This document shows positions 1 to 7,537 of a stretch of 16,616 nucleotides of DNA, one piece after another. Each line of letters starts with the position of its first letter. Within the stretch, counting starts at the first letter, position 1. Made by a program: the position numbers and the translations under genes. The notes under the pieces are model-generated. The model saw nothing but the letters and a program-made list of their open reading frames with translations, was not told the origin of the DNA and did not search any database. Source of the DNA: Natronohydrobacter sp. (GTDB taxonomy: Bacteria > Pseudomonadota > Alphaproteobacteria > Rhodobacterales > Rhodobacteraceae); contig SKRP01000083.1 of NCBI GenBank assembly GCA_007118445.1, positions 1 through 16,616 of the forward strand. Reading direction: 5' to 3'.

Positions 1-1
1 C

Positions 2-3000
2 GCCCGATTGCGCGACCAGCTTGACGGTCACTTTCGCGCGCGGGTTGATCTGTTTCAGGTCATAGATCAGCTGCGCCAGATCCTCGATGGAATAGATATC
101 GTGATGCGGCGGCGGCGAGATCAGCGTCACCCCCGGCGTCGAATGGCGCAGCCGCGCGATCAGCTTCGTGACCTTCATGCCCGGCAGCTGGCCGCCCTCG
201 CCGGGCTTGGCACCCTGGGCGATCTTGATTTCCAGCTCTTCGCAGGCGTTCAGATATTCCGCCGTCACACCGAACCGGCCAGAAGCGACCTGCTTGATCT
301 TGGCGCAGGGATTGTCGCCATTGGGCAGCGGATGGGCATGGGCCGGATCCTCGCCCCCCTCGCCCGAATCCGACTTCGCGCCGATCCGGTTCATGGCGAT
401 ATTCAGCGTCATATGCGCTTCGGGCGAGAGCGCGCCGAGCGACATGCCAGGGGTCACGAACCGCTTGCGGATCGCGGTGATCGATTCGACCTCTTCGATC
501 GGGATCGGCTTGCCCAAGGGTTTGACATCCAGCAGATCGCGCAGATGGATCGGCGGATTGGCCTGCATCGCTGCCGAATACTGCTTCCACAGCGCATAGC
601 TGGACGTGTTGCACGCCTGTTGCAGCATATGCATGGTCTGGGCTTCCCAGGCATGTTTCTCGCCCGAGCGCCGCGCCTTGTAGAAGCCGCCGATGGGCAG
701 CACATCCTGCCCCTGACGCCAGCCCTTGGCATGGACCTCGGCCAGATTCATCTGGATACCATGCAGACCGATCCCCGAGATACGGCTCTGCATTCCGGGG
801 AAATACTCGGCCACCAGCGCGCGCGACAGGCCCACCGCTTCGAAATTCAGACCACCGCGATAGGATGAAAGGACCGAGATCCCCATCTTCGACATGATCT
901 TCAACAGGCCCAGATTGATCGCTTCGCGATAGCGCCGCATGGCATCGATCAGACTGCCCTCGATCAGGCCACGCTCGACGCGGTCAGCGATGGTTTCCTG
1001 CGCCAGATAGGCGTTGACCGTGGTGGCACCACAGCCGATCAGCACAGCGAAATAATGCGGATCGACGCATTCTGCCGAACGCACATTCAGCGAGCAGAAG
1101 GTCCGCAGCCCCTTGCGCGTCAGCCAGCTATGCACCGCACTGGTGGCAAGGATCATCGGCATGGCCACCTTGTCGGCCCCCTGATGCACATCGGTCAGCA
1201 CCAGATGTCCTGCACCCGAGCGCACGGCATCCTCGGCCTCGGCGCGGATCCGCTCCAGCCCGTCGCGCAGCGCATCCTCGCCCGCATCGGCGGGGAAAGT
1301 GCAGTCGATGAACGCCACCTGATCGCCGAATTCGCGCACCATCTCGGCAAATTCACCATTGGCGACAAATGGGCTGTCGAGCACCAGAATTTCGGTCTGG
1401 CTGCTATCCTCATCGAGCACATTCTTGAGATTGCCGAACCGGGTTTTCAGGCTCATCACCCGGTATTCGCGCAGACTGTCAATCGCCGGGTTCGTCACCT
1501 GGCTGAAATTCTGCCGGAAGAAATGCGACAGCGGGCGGTAGATCTTGGACAGCACCGCCGAGGGCGTGTCATCGCCCATCGAAGCCACCATTTCCTTGCC
1601 ATCCTCGGCCATCGGCGCGAGCACCTGCTCGATTTCCTCGATGGTGAATCCGGCTGCGACCTGACGCCTGCGCAGCTCCGCAGGTTCCATCTGGCGGGTT
1701 TCGGGGATGTCGCGCAGCTTCTCGTTCAGATCGACGATCTTGTCATTCCAGTCGCCAAAGGGCTGCGACTGGGCCAGTTTGTCCTTGATATCCGTGTCGT
1801 GATAAAGCTTGCCCTCTTTCAGATCGACCGCGATCATCTGACCCGGCCCCAGCGCGCCTTTTTCACGCACGGCCAGTTCATCAACCGTGACCATGCCCGC
1901 CTCGGACCCGGCGATCAGCAGCCCGTCGCCGGTGACGACATAGCGCATCGGACGCAGGCCGTTGCGGTCCAGCCCTGCGCAGACCCAGCGGCCATCGGTC
2001 ATCGCCAGCGCGGCCGGGCCGTCCCATGGTTCCATGACCGAATTGCAATAGGAATACATGTCGCGCCAGGCGGTGGGCATTTCAACCGCCTGCTTGGACC
2101 AGGCTTCGGGCACCAGCATCGTCTTGGCCATCGGCGCATTGCGGCCCGCGCGCACCAGCACCTCGAACACGGCGTCCAATGCCGCCGAATCTGACGCGCC
2201 AGAGGCCACGATGGGCTTGATATCCTCTGCCATCTCGCCAAAGGCACCAGAGGCCATCCGGATCTCATGGCTTTTCAGCCAGTTCAGATTGCCCTTCAGC
2301 GTGTTGATCTCGCCATTATGCGCCAGCATCCGGAAGGGCTGCGCCAGCCACCATTGCGGGAAGGTGTTGGTCGAATAGCGCTGGTGATAAATCGCGAAGG
2401 CGCTCTCGAAACGCGCGTCTTTCAGGTCCGGATAGAATTCGGCCACCTGTTCGGCCAGCATCATCCCCTTGTAGATGATCGACCGGCAGGACAGCGAGCA
2501 GATGTAGAAACCTGCAATCCCGGCAGCGGAAATCGCCTTTTCGATCCGGCGGCGGATCACATACAGCTCGCGCTCGAACGTGTCTTCATCCGTGCCCTTG
2601 GAATTGCGGATCAGGATCTGTTCGATCTCGGGGCGGGTCGAATTGGCTTTCTCGCCCAGAACGGTGGTATTCACCGGCACATGCCGCCAGCCGTAGATCG
2701 CGTAGCCCATGCGCAGCACTTCGGTTTCGACAATCGTGCGCGACCGTTCCTGCGCGCCGAAATCCGTGCGCGGCAAAAAGACCTGACCGACTGCCATGAG
2801 CTGGTCCATCTGCGGCTGATGGCCGGTGCGCTGGATCTTGTCATAGAAGAAATTGACCGGGATCTGCACATGGATCCCCGCGCCATCGCCGGTCTTGCCA
2901 TCCGCATCGACCGCGCCGCGATGCCAGATCGCTTTCAGCGCATCGATCCCGTTCTGCACCACCTGCCGCGAGGGTTTGCCATCGAGTGCCGCGACCAGCC

Positions 3001-3109
3001 CCACCCCGCAGGAGGAATGCTCGTCTTCGGCCCTGTAGAGACCATGCTCTGCCATATGGGCGCGGCGGGCTTCCTCGGCGGCGGCCCAGGCGTCATCATA
3101 TTTCGTCAT
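2..3109 (-). CDS. gltB: Glutamate synthase (NADPH) large subunit, 3'-truncated by window edge
   Basis: This is the alpha subunit of glutamate synthase. It hydrolyses glutamine and passes the ammonia through an internal channel to 2-oxoglutarate at an FMN site. I translated 1036 codons from the ATG at 3109 down to the left edge; the usual length is about 1500, so roughly the last third is missing. After a short propeptide, Cys34 in HSSCGVGLVA is the expected N-terminal nucleophile of the class II glutaminase domain. GDGAGIH near residue 73 and LAHNGEINTLKGN further on are typical of this domain. The FMN/synthase domain begins around residue 880 (SLGALSPEAH) and includes AQGAKPGEGGQLPG. The window ends before the 3Fe-4S cysteines. 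The start is backed by an AAGGAAG Shine-Dalgarno (3116-3122) six bases upstream, and the gene begins 30 bp after gltD, so the two are very probably co-transcribed. I am very confident of the family. Confidence 0.97.
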   Translation of the reverse strand, partial: MTKYDDAWAAAEEARRAHMAEHGLYRAEDEHSSCGVGLVAALDGKPSRQVVQNGIDALKAIWHRGAVDADGKTGDGAGIHVQIPVNFFYDKIQRTGHQPQMDQLMAVGQVFLPRTDFGAQERSRTIVETEVLRMGYAIYGWRHVPVNTTVLGEKANSTRPEIEQILIRNSKGTDEDTFERELYVIRRRIEKAISAAGIAGFYICSLSCRSIIYKGMMLAEQVAEFYPDLKDARFESAFAIYHQRYSTNTFPQWWLAQPFRMLAHNGEINTLKGNLNWLKSHEIRMASGAFGEMAEDIKPIVASGASDSAALDAVFEVLVRAGRNAPMAKTMLVPEAWSKQAVEMPTAWRDMYSYCNSVMEPWDGPAALAMTDGRWVCAGLDRNGLRPMRYVVTGDGLLIAGSEAGMVTVDELAVREKGALGPGQMIAVDLKEGKLYHDTDIKDKLAQSQPFGDWNDKIVDLNEKLRDIPETRQMEPAELRRRQVAAGFTIEEIEQVLAPMAEDGKEMVASMGDDTPSAVLSKIYRPLSHFFRQNFSQVTNPAIDSLREYRVMSLKTRFGNLKNVLDEDSSQTEILVLDSPFVANGEFAEMVREFGDQVAFIDCTFPADAGEDALRDGLERIRAEAEDAVRSGAGHLVLTDVHQGADKVAMPMILATSAVHSWLTRKGLRTFCSLNVRSAECVDPHYFAVLIGCGATTVNAYLAQETIADRVERGLIEGSLIDAMRRYREAINLGLLKIMSKMGISVLSSYRGGLNFEAVGLSRALVAEYFPGMQSRISGIGLHGIQMNLAEVHAKGWRQGQDVLPIGGFYKARRSGEKHAWEAQTMHMLQQACNTSSYALWKQYSAAMQANPPIHLRDLLDVKPLGKPIPIEEVESITAIRKRFVTPGMSLGALSPEAHMTLNIAMNRIGAKSDSGEGGEDPAHAHPLPNGDNPCAKIKQVASGRFGVTAEYLNACEELEIKIAQGAKPGEGGQLPGMKVTKLIARLRHSTPGVTLISPPPHHDIYSIEDLAQLIYDLKQINPRAKVTVKLVAQSG

Positions 3110-3139
3110 TGTCAGCTTCCTTTTGCCAAGGAGAAAGGA

Positions 3140-4582
3140 TTATTCGGCCGCAACCCGTGCGGGGGCCGACAGGTATTTCAGAATCGAGTCGGCAGCTTCG
3201 CGCCCGTCGCGGATCGCCCAGACCACAAGCGAGGCCCCGCGCACGATATCGCCCACCGCCCAGACACCGGGCAGGTCAGTTTCATGCGTGTTGAACTTCG
3301 CCTTGATCGTACCCCAGCGCGTGACAGTCAGTTCCGGTGCGCCCCAGAGCGTCGGCAAGTCTTCCGCCTCAAAGCCCAGCGCCATGATCGCCAGTTCGGC
3401 CTCTTCGGTGTAATCCGCACCCTCGATCAGTTCCGGCGCGCGCCGCCCTGTGGCATCGGGCTGGCCCAGCCGCATCTTCTGCACCCGCACCCCGGTCAGA
3501 TTGCCAGCGTCATCGGTCACGAAACCAGAGGGCGCGGTCAGCCAGACGAATTCGACGCCTTCTTCCTCGGCATTCTGGGTTTCGCGGCGCGAGCCGGGCA
3601 TGTTGTCGCGATCACGCCGATAGAGACACCGCACCGAAGTCGCGCCCTGCCTGACCGCAGTGCGCACGCAATCCATTGCCGTGTCGCCGCCACCGATCAC
3701 AACGACGCGCTTGCCGCGCGCATCCAGATCGCCATTGTCGAAATCCGGAACCTCATCACCGAAGCTCTTGCGATTGGAAGCCGTCAGGAAATCCAGTGCT
3801 TTCACGACCCCCGGTGCCGAGGAATTGGGCGCAGGCAGGTCGCGCGCCTTGTAGACCCCAGTGGCGATCAGAATGGCATCATGCTTGCCGCGAATGGCAT
3901 CGAAGGTGATATCCTCGCCTACGGTGCAGTTCAGCACGAATTCCACGCCGCCCGCTTCCAGTTGCTCGATCCGGCGCATCACGACGGGTTTTTCCAGTTT
4001 GAAGCCAGGGATGCCATAGGTCATCAGCCCGCCGGCCCGGTCATAACGGTCATAGACCGTGACCTGCACGCCTGCGCGCCGTAACATGTCCGCCGCCGCC
4101 AGACCACCGGGACCGGCCCCGATAATCCCCACGGATTCGGCGCGCTCCTGCGACGGGGCAATCGGCTTGACCCAGCCTTGCTCCCAGGCTGTATCGGTTA
4201 TGTATTTCTCGACCGAGCCGATCGTCACTGTGCCGTGTCCGGAATTCTCGATCACGCAATTGCCTTCACAGAGCCGGTCCTGAGGACAGATGCGGCCGCA
4301 GATCTCGGGGAAGGTATTGGTCGCCTGCGCCAGTTCATAGGCCTCTTCCAGCCGCCCAGAGGCCGTCATCAGCAACCAGTCGGGAATATTGTTATGCAAG
4401 GGGCAATGACTCTGACAATAGGGCACGCCGCATTGGCTGCAGCGCCCGGCCTGTTCCTCGGCCTTGTCCTCGCTATACTCACCGTAAATCTCGTTGAAAT
4501 CATCCGCCCGCAGATCGGGCGGGCGCTTTCCGGGCATTTCACGACCGATTTTGACAAAACGCAACATTGGCTGTTTGGCCAT
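3140..4582 (-). CDS. gltD: Glutamate synthase small subunit (NADPH-dependent)
   Basis: This is the 480-residue beta subunit, which takes electrons from NADPH via FAD and passes them through iron-sulfur clusters to GltB. The N-terminal cluster cysteines are at residues 48, 51, 56, 60 and 95, 99, 105, 109. An FAD-binding Rossmann motif, GIIGAGPGG, lies at about 152-160. A second one for NADPH, VVVIGGGDTA, lies at about 293-302, followed by the CLYRRDRDNMPG segment. The closing flavin motif is WAVGDIVRG (441-449). The reading frame stays open further upstream, but the start at 4582 (MAKQPMLRF) is chosen because it has a GGAGGA ribosome site at 4590-4595, matches the usual family N-terminus and gives the normal length. 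It is the first gene of a gltD-gltB unit, reverse of the enterobacterial gltB-gltD order. Regulation probably acts in the 212-bp divergent region shared with uppP. Confidence 0.97.
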   Translation of the reverse strand: MAKQPMLRFVKIGREMPGKRPPDLRADDFNEIYGEYSEDKAEEQAGRCSQCGVPYCQSHCPLHNNIPDWLLMTASGRLEEAYELAQATNTFPEICGRICPQDRLCEGNCVIENSGHGTVTIGSVEKYITDTAWEQGWVKPIAPSQERAESVGIIGAGPGGLAAADMLRRAGVQVTVYDRYDRAGGLMTYGIPGFKLEKPVVMRRIEQLEAGGVEFVLNCTVGEDITFDAIRGKHDAILIATGVYKARDLPAPNSSAPGVVKALDFLTASNRKSFGDEVPDFDNGDLDARGKRVVVIGGGDTAMDCVRTAVRQGATSVRCLYRRDRDNMPGSRRETQNAEEEGVEFVWLTAPSGFVTDDAGNLTGVRVQKMRLGQPDATGRRAPELIEGADYTEEAELAIMALGFEAEDLPTLWGAPELTVTRWGTIKAKFNTHETDLPGVWAVGDIVRGASLVVWAIRDGREAADSILKYLSAPARVAAE

Positions 4583-4645
4583 GGATATGTCCTCCAGAAG
4601 TTTGCAGAGTTCTAACCCGAGTCGCACGCCATGAAAAGTCATAAT

Positions 4646-4655
4646 TACTGACCTA
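4646..4655. repeat. Direct repeat TACTGACCTA, copy 1 (gltD-proximal)
   Basis: This ten-base sequence recurs identically at 4720-4729 in the same intergenic region. The start-to-start distance is 74 bp, close to seven turns of B-DNA, so both copies would face the same side of the helix. It lies 64 bp upstream of the gltD start. A pair of regulator-binding sites bridging the divergent promoters is one explanation. Chance is another. Confidence 0.55.
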
Positions 4656-4708
4656 AAACTAGAAAAAATATGATGCCGAAGCTCAAACCCATCCTGAGCA
4701 CGGGATTT

Positions 4709-4721
4709 TATGTAATACATA
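4709..4721. promoter_or_regulatory. 13-bp palindrome TATGTAATACATA, candidate operator
   Basis: The half-sites TATGTA and TACATA are perfect reverse complements around a single central base. The palindrome sits 73 bp before the uppP start and directly abuts the second copy of the direct repeat. It has no hairpin-sized loop, so a dimeric DNA-binding protein site is more likely than an RNA structure. I cannot name the regulator. Confidence 0.4.
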
Positions 4722-4729
4722 CTGACCTA
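4720..4729. repeat. Direct repeat TACTGACCTA, copy 2 (uppP-proximal)
   Basis: This copy is identical to 4646-4655. It overlaps the last two bases of the TATGTAATACATA palindrome and the first two bases of the candidate uppP -10 (TATATT, 4728-4733). A protein bound here would be expected to interfere with uppP transcription. Confidence 0.55.
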
Positions 4730-4794
4730 TATTCGCGATTCCCCTGCCAGCGCAGAGGCTTTAGGGTTTGCCCGAATCACTCCAAAGGCACGCC

Positions 4795-5598
4795 ATGACG
4801 CTTTTTCACATCTTCCTGCTGGCTGTGATCCAGGGCCTGACTGAATTTTTACCAGTCTCTTCTTCCGGACATCTCATTCTACTGCCTGCGCTGACCCCAC
4901 TCGAGGATCAGGGGCTCGCGCTCGATGTCGCTGTTCATATCGGCACGCTTTTCGCTGTTTGCTGGTATTTCCGCGCGGATGTCGGCCTCGCGGCACGGGG
5001 CATACCCGAGGTCCTGCGGATGCGGATCGAGACCCAGGGCGGATTTCTTGCCCTGTGCCTGATCATCGCAACAATCCCGGTCATGATCCTTGGCCTGATC
5101 TTCAAGGTGATGGGCGTGATGGAAATGCTGCGCTCGATTGCTGTCATTGGCTGGATGATGATCATCTTCGGCATTGTGCTGTATGTAACAGACCGCATGG
5201 GCGCACAGACCCGTACTGCGCAGGGCTGGACAATGAAACACGCGATTTATCTCGGGCTGTGGCAGGCAATCGCGCTCATCCCCGGCACTTCGCGCTCCGG
5301 CATCGTGATCACTGGCGCGCGCGCACTGGGCTACGCGCGCCACGATGCTGCGAAACTGTCGATGCTGATGTCGATCCCCACGATCATCGCGTCAGGCGCG
5401 CTGATGACCTTCGATGTGGTCCGCATTGCCGATTGGGATGTGGCGCGCGACGGGGCCATCGCCGCCGTGATTTCCTTCTTCGCTGCCTGGGCCGCGCTTG
5501 TCTTCATGATGAAACTGCTGCGCTCGGTCAGCTTCACGCCTTATGTGATCTACCGTCTCTGCCTTGGCGCAATCCTTCTGTTCATCGCTTATACCTGA
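4795..5598 (+). CDS. uppP: Undecaprenyl-diphosphate phosphatase (UppP/BacA family)
   Basis: This 267-residue integral membrane enzyme removes a phosphate from undecaprenyl diphosphate. That recycles the lipid carrier for peptidoglycan and other envelope polymers, and overproduction gives bacitracin resistance in other bacteria. The family signatures are clear: QGLTEFLPVSSSGHL at residues 13-27 and the catalytic PGTSRSG loop at 163-169. Several hydrophobic segments surround them, for example 83-106, 114-132, 190-205, 220-240 and 251-266. The frame is open to a TTG at 4768, but the ATG at 4795 fits the family N-terminus and the usual length of about 268. The Shine-Dalgarno in front of it is weak (AAAGG). 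It is divergent from gltD and convergent with ubiG, with only 31 bp between their ends. I see no functional link to these neighbours. Confidence 0.96.
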   Translation: MTLFHIFLLAVIQGLTEFLPVSSSGHLILLPALTPLEDQGLALDVAVHIGTLFAVCWYFRADVGLAARGIPEVLRMRIETQGGFLALCLIIATIPVMILGLIFKVMGVMEMLRSIAVIGWMMIIFGIVLYVTDRMGAQTRTAQGWTMKHAIYLGLWQAIALIPGTSRSGIVITGARALGYARHDAAKLSMLMSIPTIIASGALMTFDVVRIADWDVARDGAIAAVISFFAAWAALVFMMKLLRSVSFTPYVIYRLCLGAILLFIAYT

Positions 5599-5603
5599 TC
5601 TGG

Positions 5604-5625
5604 TTTCATCTTGCCAAAAATACTC
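5604..5625 (-). other. 3' tail element downstream of ubiG (GAGTATTTTTGGCAAGATGA type)
   Basis: Reading leftward after the ubiG stop, the sequence is GAGTATTTTTGGCAAGATGA and a few more bases. From memory, similar GAGTATTTTTGG-type tails recur at the 3' ends of many Rhodobacteraceae genes, so this may be a lineage-wide 3' element rather than unique sequence. It follows the ubiG stop hairpin by a few bases and could help end ubiG transcription. The claim of recurrence is recall, not something this window shows. Confidence 0.35.
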
Positions 5626-5629
5626 AAAC

Positions 5630-5652
5630 TCACCGCTTCACCGAAGCGGTGA
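5630..5652. terminator. Hairpin over the ubiG stop codon, possible weak terminator between convergent genes
   Basis: A perfect 10-bp stem (5630-5639 with 5643-5652) has a 3-nt loop and includes the TGA stop of ubiG. Reading along the minus strand, a five-T run (complement of 5616-5620) follows the stem by about ten bases, which is too far for a classic intrinsic terminator. Reading along the plus strand after uppP, no T-tract follows. It may protect 3' ends or slow both converging polymerases. Confidence 0.4.
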
Positions 5653-6367
5653 CATAATTCACCGAGAGATCCTTCTCGGAAATCGACCAGGACCATGTGA
5701 CCTTGTTGAACACAAACCCCTTGCGGTCCACCGGGTCCAGCCCGGCCTGGCGGATCAGATCATACAGCTCATCCGGCGTGATGAATTTCGACCATTCATG
5801 CGTCCCCTTGGGCAGCCAGCGCATGACATATTCCGCGCCGATGATCGCCATCAGATAGCTTTTCGGATTGCGGTTGATCGTCGAGCAGATCATCAGCCCG
5901 CCCGGACTCAGAAGCTGCTGACAGGCCGTCAGATAGGCCAGAGGATCGGCCACATGCTCGACCACTTCCATATTCAGCACCACATCGAACTGTTCGCCCG
6001 CGGCGGCCATATCCTCGGCGGTAGTGTGGCGATAGTCGATCTGCAGCCCTTCCTGCTCGGCATGGACCTGCGCGACAGGGATATTGCGCGCCGCCGCATC
6101 CGCCCCCACGACACTCGCCCCGAGCCGCGCCATCGGCTCGGACAGCAACCCCCCGCCACAGCCGATATCCAGCAGGCGCAGCCCCTCGAAAGGGCGCGGC
6201 TGGGTCAGATCGCGGTCAAACTCTGCCGCGATCTGCTGCGTGATATAGTCCAGACGGCAGGGATTAAGCATATGCAGCGGCTTGAACTTGCCATGCGGAT
6301 CCCACCATTCGGCGGCCATGGCCTCGAATTTCGCAACTTCGCTTGGGTCGATGGTCGAGACGCTCAT
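5630..6367 (-). CDS. ubiG: Ubiquinone biosynthesis O-methyltransferase
   Basis: This 245-residue class I SAM-dependent methyltransferase performs the two O-methylations of ubiquinone synthesis (the catechol intermediate and demethylubiquinol). Motif I, LDIGCGGGLLSEP, is at residues 66-78, and the post-motif acidic residue is in VGAD (87-90). The family-typical NMEVVEHV is at 132-139. The N-terminal segment with WWDPHGKFKPLH and the later STINRNPKS and GTHEWSKFI segments are characteristic of UbiG rather than of other methyltransferases. The start at 6367 has a strong GGAGGA site (6371-6376) just upstream. Longer in-frame readings through 6718 lie over the neighbouring gene and are rejected. 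The gene is divergent from the aminopeptidase gene, with 65 bp between start codons, and its presence indicates a respiratory organism that makes ubiquinone. Confidence 0.96.
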   Translation of the reverse strand: MSVSTIDPSEVAKFEAMAAEWWDPHGKFKPLHMLNPCRLDYITQQIAAEFDRDLTQPRPFEGLRLLDIGCGGGLLSEPMARLGASVVGADAAARNIPVAQVHAEQEGLQIDYRHTTAEDMAAAGEQFDVVLNMEVVEHVADPLAYLTACQQLLSPGGLMICSTINRNPKSYLMAIIGAEYVMRWLPKGTHEWSKFITPDELYDLIRQAGLDPVDRKGFVFNKVTWSWSISEKDLSVNYVTASVKR

Positions 6368-6432
6368 GCTTCCTCCGGTTTTTCCTGTTGCGCCCATGGC
6401 GGCGCGACGCAACACGCTATATAGTGCTGCGG
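6368..6432. promoter_or_regulatory. Divergent ubiG / peptidase promoter region
   Basis: These 65 bp separate two divergent start codons. The symmetric CTATATAG (6417-6424) offers a -10-like TATATA or TATAGT on the rightward strand. It lies only about 10 bases before the ATG at 6433, so a transcript starting there would be nearly leaderless. A GTTGCG/CGCAAC inverted repeat (6387-6392 and 6408-6413) frames the region. I find no good -35 hexamer on either strand at 17-bp spacing. Confidence 0.35.
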
Positions 6433-7425
6433 ATGGACAAGTCTGCAGGACATGACAGCGCAGCACAGGCGCTTTACCCGGTCGCGGCCCCGTTCGACCA
6501 GCGCCTTCTTGACGTGGGCGACGGGCATCGGCTCTATGTCGAGCAGGCAGGCCATCCCGATGGCGTGCCTGTGGTCGTTCTGCACGGCGGTCCCGGCGGC
6601 GGTTGCAGCCCGACCATGCGGCGTTTTTTCGACCCGAACACCTATCGCGTGATCCTGTTCGACCAACGCGGCTGCGGGCGCTCCAAACCCGCCGCCTCGG
6701 TCGAGGCCAATACGACACAGCATCTGATCGCCGATATCGAACAGATCCGCGAGACCCTCGGGATCGCCAGCTGGATGGTCTTTGGCGGCAGCTGGGGCGC
6801 GACGCTCGCGCTGGCCTATGCCCAGGCCCATCCGGACCGGGCGGCCTATCTGATCCTGCGCGGCGTGTTCATGGGCACAGCCGCCGAGCTTGACTGGTTC
6901 TATGGCGGCGGGGCCGGGCGTTTCTTTCCGGAAATCTGGGCGCAGTTCATCCGCCCCATCCCCGAGGACGAACAGGGCGACCTGATCGCTGCCTATGCGC
7001 GCCGCCTGTTCAGCGGGGACCGGCACGAGGAAATCCGCTTTGCCCGCAGCTGGACGCGCTGGGAAAACGCGCTCGCCTCGATCGAAACCCGTGGCCTGGG
7101 CGTGGGCGACGCACCCCCCGATTATGCCCGCGCCTTTGCCCGGCTCGAGAATCACTTCTTCGCCAATGGCTGCTTTCTGGGCGAGGATGGGGCCTTGATG
7201 CAGGGCCTGCGCGCGATGCAGCATATCCCCGGAACGATTGTGCAGGGGCGCTATGACATGATCTGCCCGCCCCGGACTGCCTGGAACCTGCACAGCGCCT
7301 GGGGCCGGTCGCGTCTGGAAATGGTGCCGGTCGCCGGACATGCGCTGTCAGAGCCCGGCATCAGTGCCGAACTCTTGCGTGTAATGGATCATTTGCGCCA
7401 TGAGGCACCCCGCCTGAATCTGTGA
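6433..7425 (+). CDS. pip: Proline iminopeptidase-like alpha/beta hydrolase (S33 family)
   Basis: This 330-residue cytoplasmic serine peptidase of the S33 family is predicted to release N-terminal proline from peptides. The oxyanion-hole motif HGGPGGG is at residues 51-57 and DQRGCGRS at 77-84. The nucleophile elbow GGSWGA has Ser120. The likely acid is Asp275 in QGRYDMICP and the base His303 in VAGHALS. Length and motif order match bacterial prolyl aminopeptidases. The frame is open upstream to 6343, but that stretch covers the ubiG start, so the ATG at 6433 is chosen; an in-frame GTG at 6424 is an alternative. No clear Shine-Dalgarno precedes either one, which agrees with leaderless translation. 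Substrate preference inside the family cannot be read from sequence alone. Confidence 0.93.
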   Translation: MDKSAGHDSAAQALYPVAAPFDQRLLDVGDGHRLYVEQAGHPDGVPVVVLHGGPGGGCSPTMRRFFDPNTYRVILFDQRGCGRSKPAASVEANTTQHLIADIEQIRETLGIASWMVFGGSWGATLALAYAQAHPDRAAYLILRGVFMGTAAELDWFYGGGAGRFFPEIWAQFIRPIPEDEQGDLIAAYARRLFSGDRHEEIRFARSWTRWENALASIETRGLGVGDAPPDYARAFARLENHFFANGCFLGEDGALMQGLRAMQHIPGTIVQGRYDMICPPRTAWNLHSAWGRSRLEMVPVAGHALSEPGISAELLRVMDHLRHEAPRLNL

Positions 7426-7433
7426 CAGAATGC

Positions 7434-7462
7434 TTGCATTGCATCTGTGACTTGCCTATATG
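7434..7462 (+). promoter_or_regulatory. Candidate sigma-70-type promoter of the rimP operon
   Basis: TTGCAT (7434-7439), a 17-bp spacer and TATATG (7457-7462) make a good promoter match, starting nine bases after the peptidase stop codon. The transcript would begin near 7469. TTGCAT and ATGCAA (7460-7465) are also reverse complements of each other, so the promoter elements form an inverted repeat that an operator protein could use. Three GTGAC pentamers occur nearby (7422, 7447, 7483). The start site is inferred, not measured. Confidence 0.6.
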
Positions 7463-7506
7463 CAACGCAACAGCGGCGCTTGGTGACAGGCTCCACCGGA
7501 AATCAC

Positions 7507-7537
7507 AACGGGCCGCGCGGCCCGTTTTTTTGTTTTT
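7507..7537 (+). terminator. Strong Rho-independent terminator inside the rimP leader
   Basis: A perfect 8-bp GC-rich stem (7507-7514 with 7519-7526) closes a GCGC loop. It is followed by an almost unbroken T run: seven T, one G, five T, up to 7537. It has every feature of an intrinsic terminator on the plus strand. It could end peptidase transcription, but since a promoter lies between that gene and the hairpin, it should also terminate transcripts starting near 7469, giving a short RNA of about 65-70 nt. Confidence 0.9.

Larger units (their letters stand above)
4583..4794. promoter_or_regulatory. Divergent gltD / uppP regulatory region
   Basis: These 212 bp are AT-rich against the flanking genes and must hold the promoters of both gltD (leftward) and uppP (rightward). 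TATATT at 4728-4733 is a candidate -10 for uppP, but the hexamer 17 bp before it (ATTTTA) is a poor -35. For gltD, TTGAGC on the minus strand (from about 4687 leftward) followed by a T-rich stretch is possible but not convincing. The region also holds a 10-bp direct repeat and a 13-bp palindrome, listed separately. I see no sigma-54 type TGGCAC-N5-TTGC promoter. Assigning the region as regulatory follows from gene layout; the exact promoter hexamers are inference. Confidence 0.6.

Noticed and set aside
1055..2194. A 379-codon plus-strand frame
   Set aside because: It is antisense to gltB, whose translated sequence matches glutamate synthase throughout.
2267..4084. A 605-codon plus-strand frame over gltB and gltD
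   Set aside because: It is opposite to two clearly conserved genes and its translation has the His/Arg/Gln-rich composition of an antisense shadow.
4583..4720. 46-codon upstream extension of gltD
   Set aside because: It lies in AT-rich intergenic sequence with the palindrome and repeat. The ATG at 4582 has a strong ribosome site and fits the family length.
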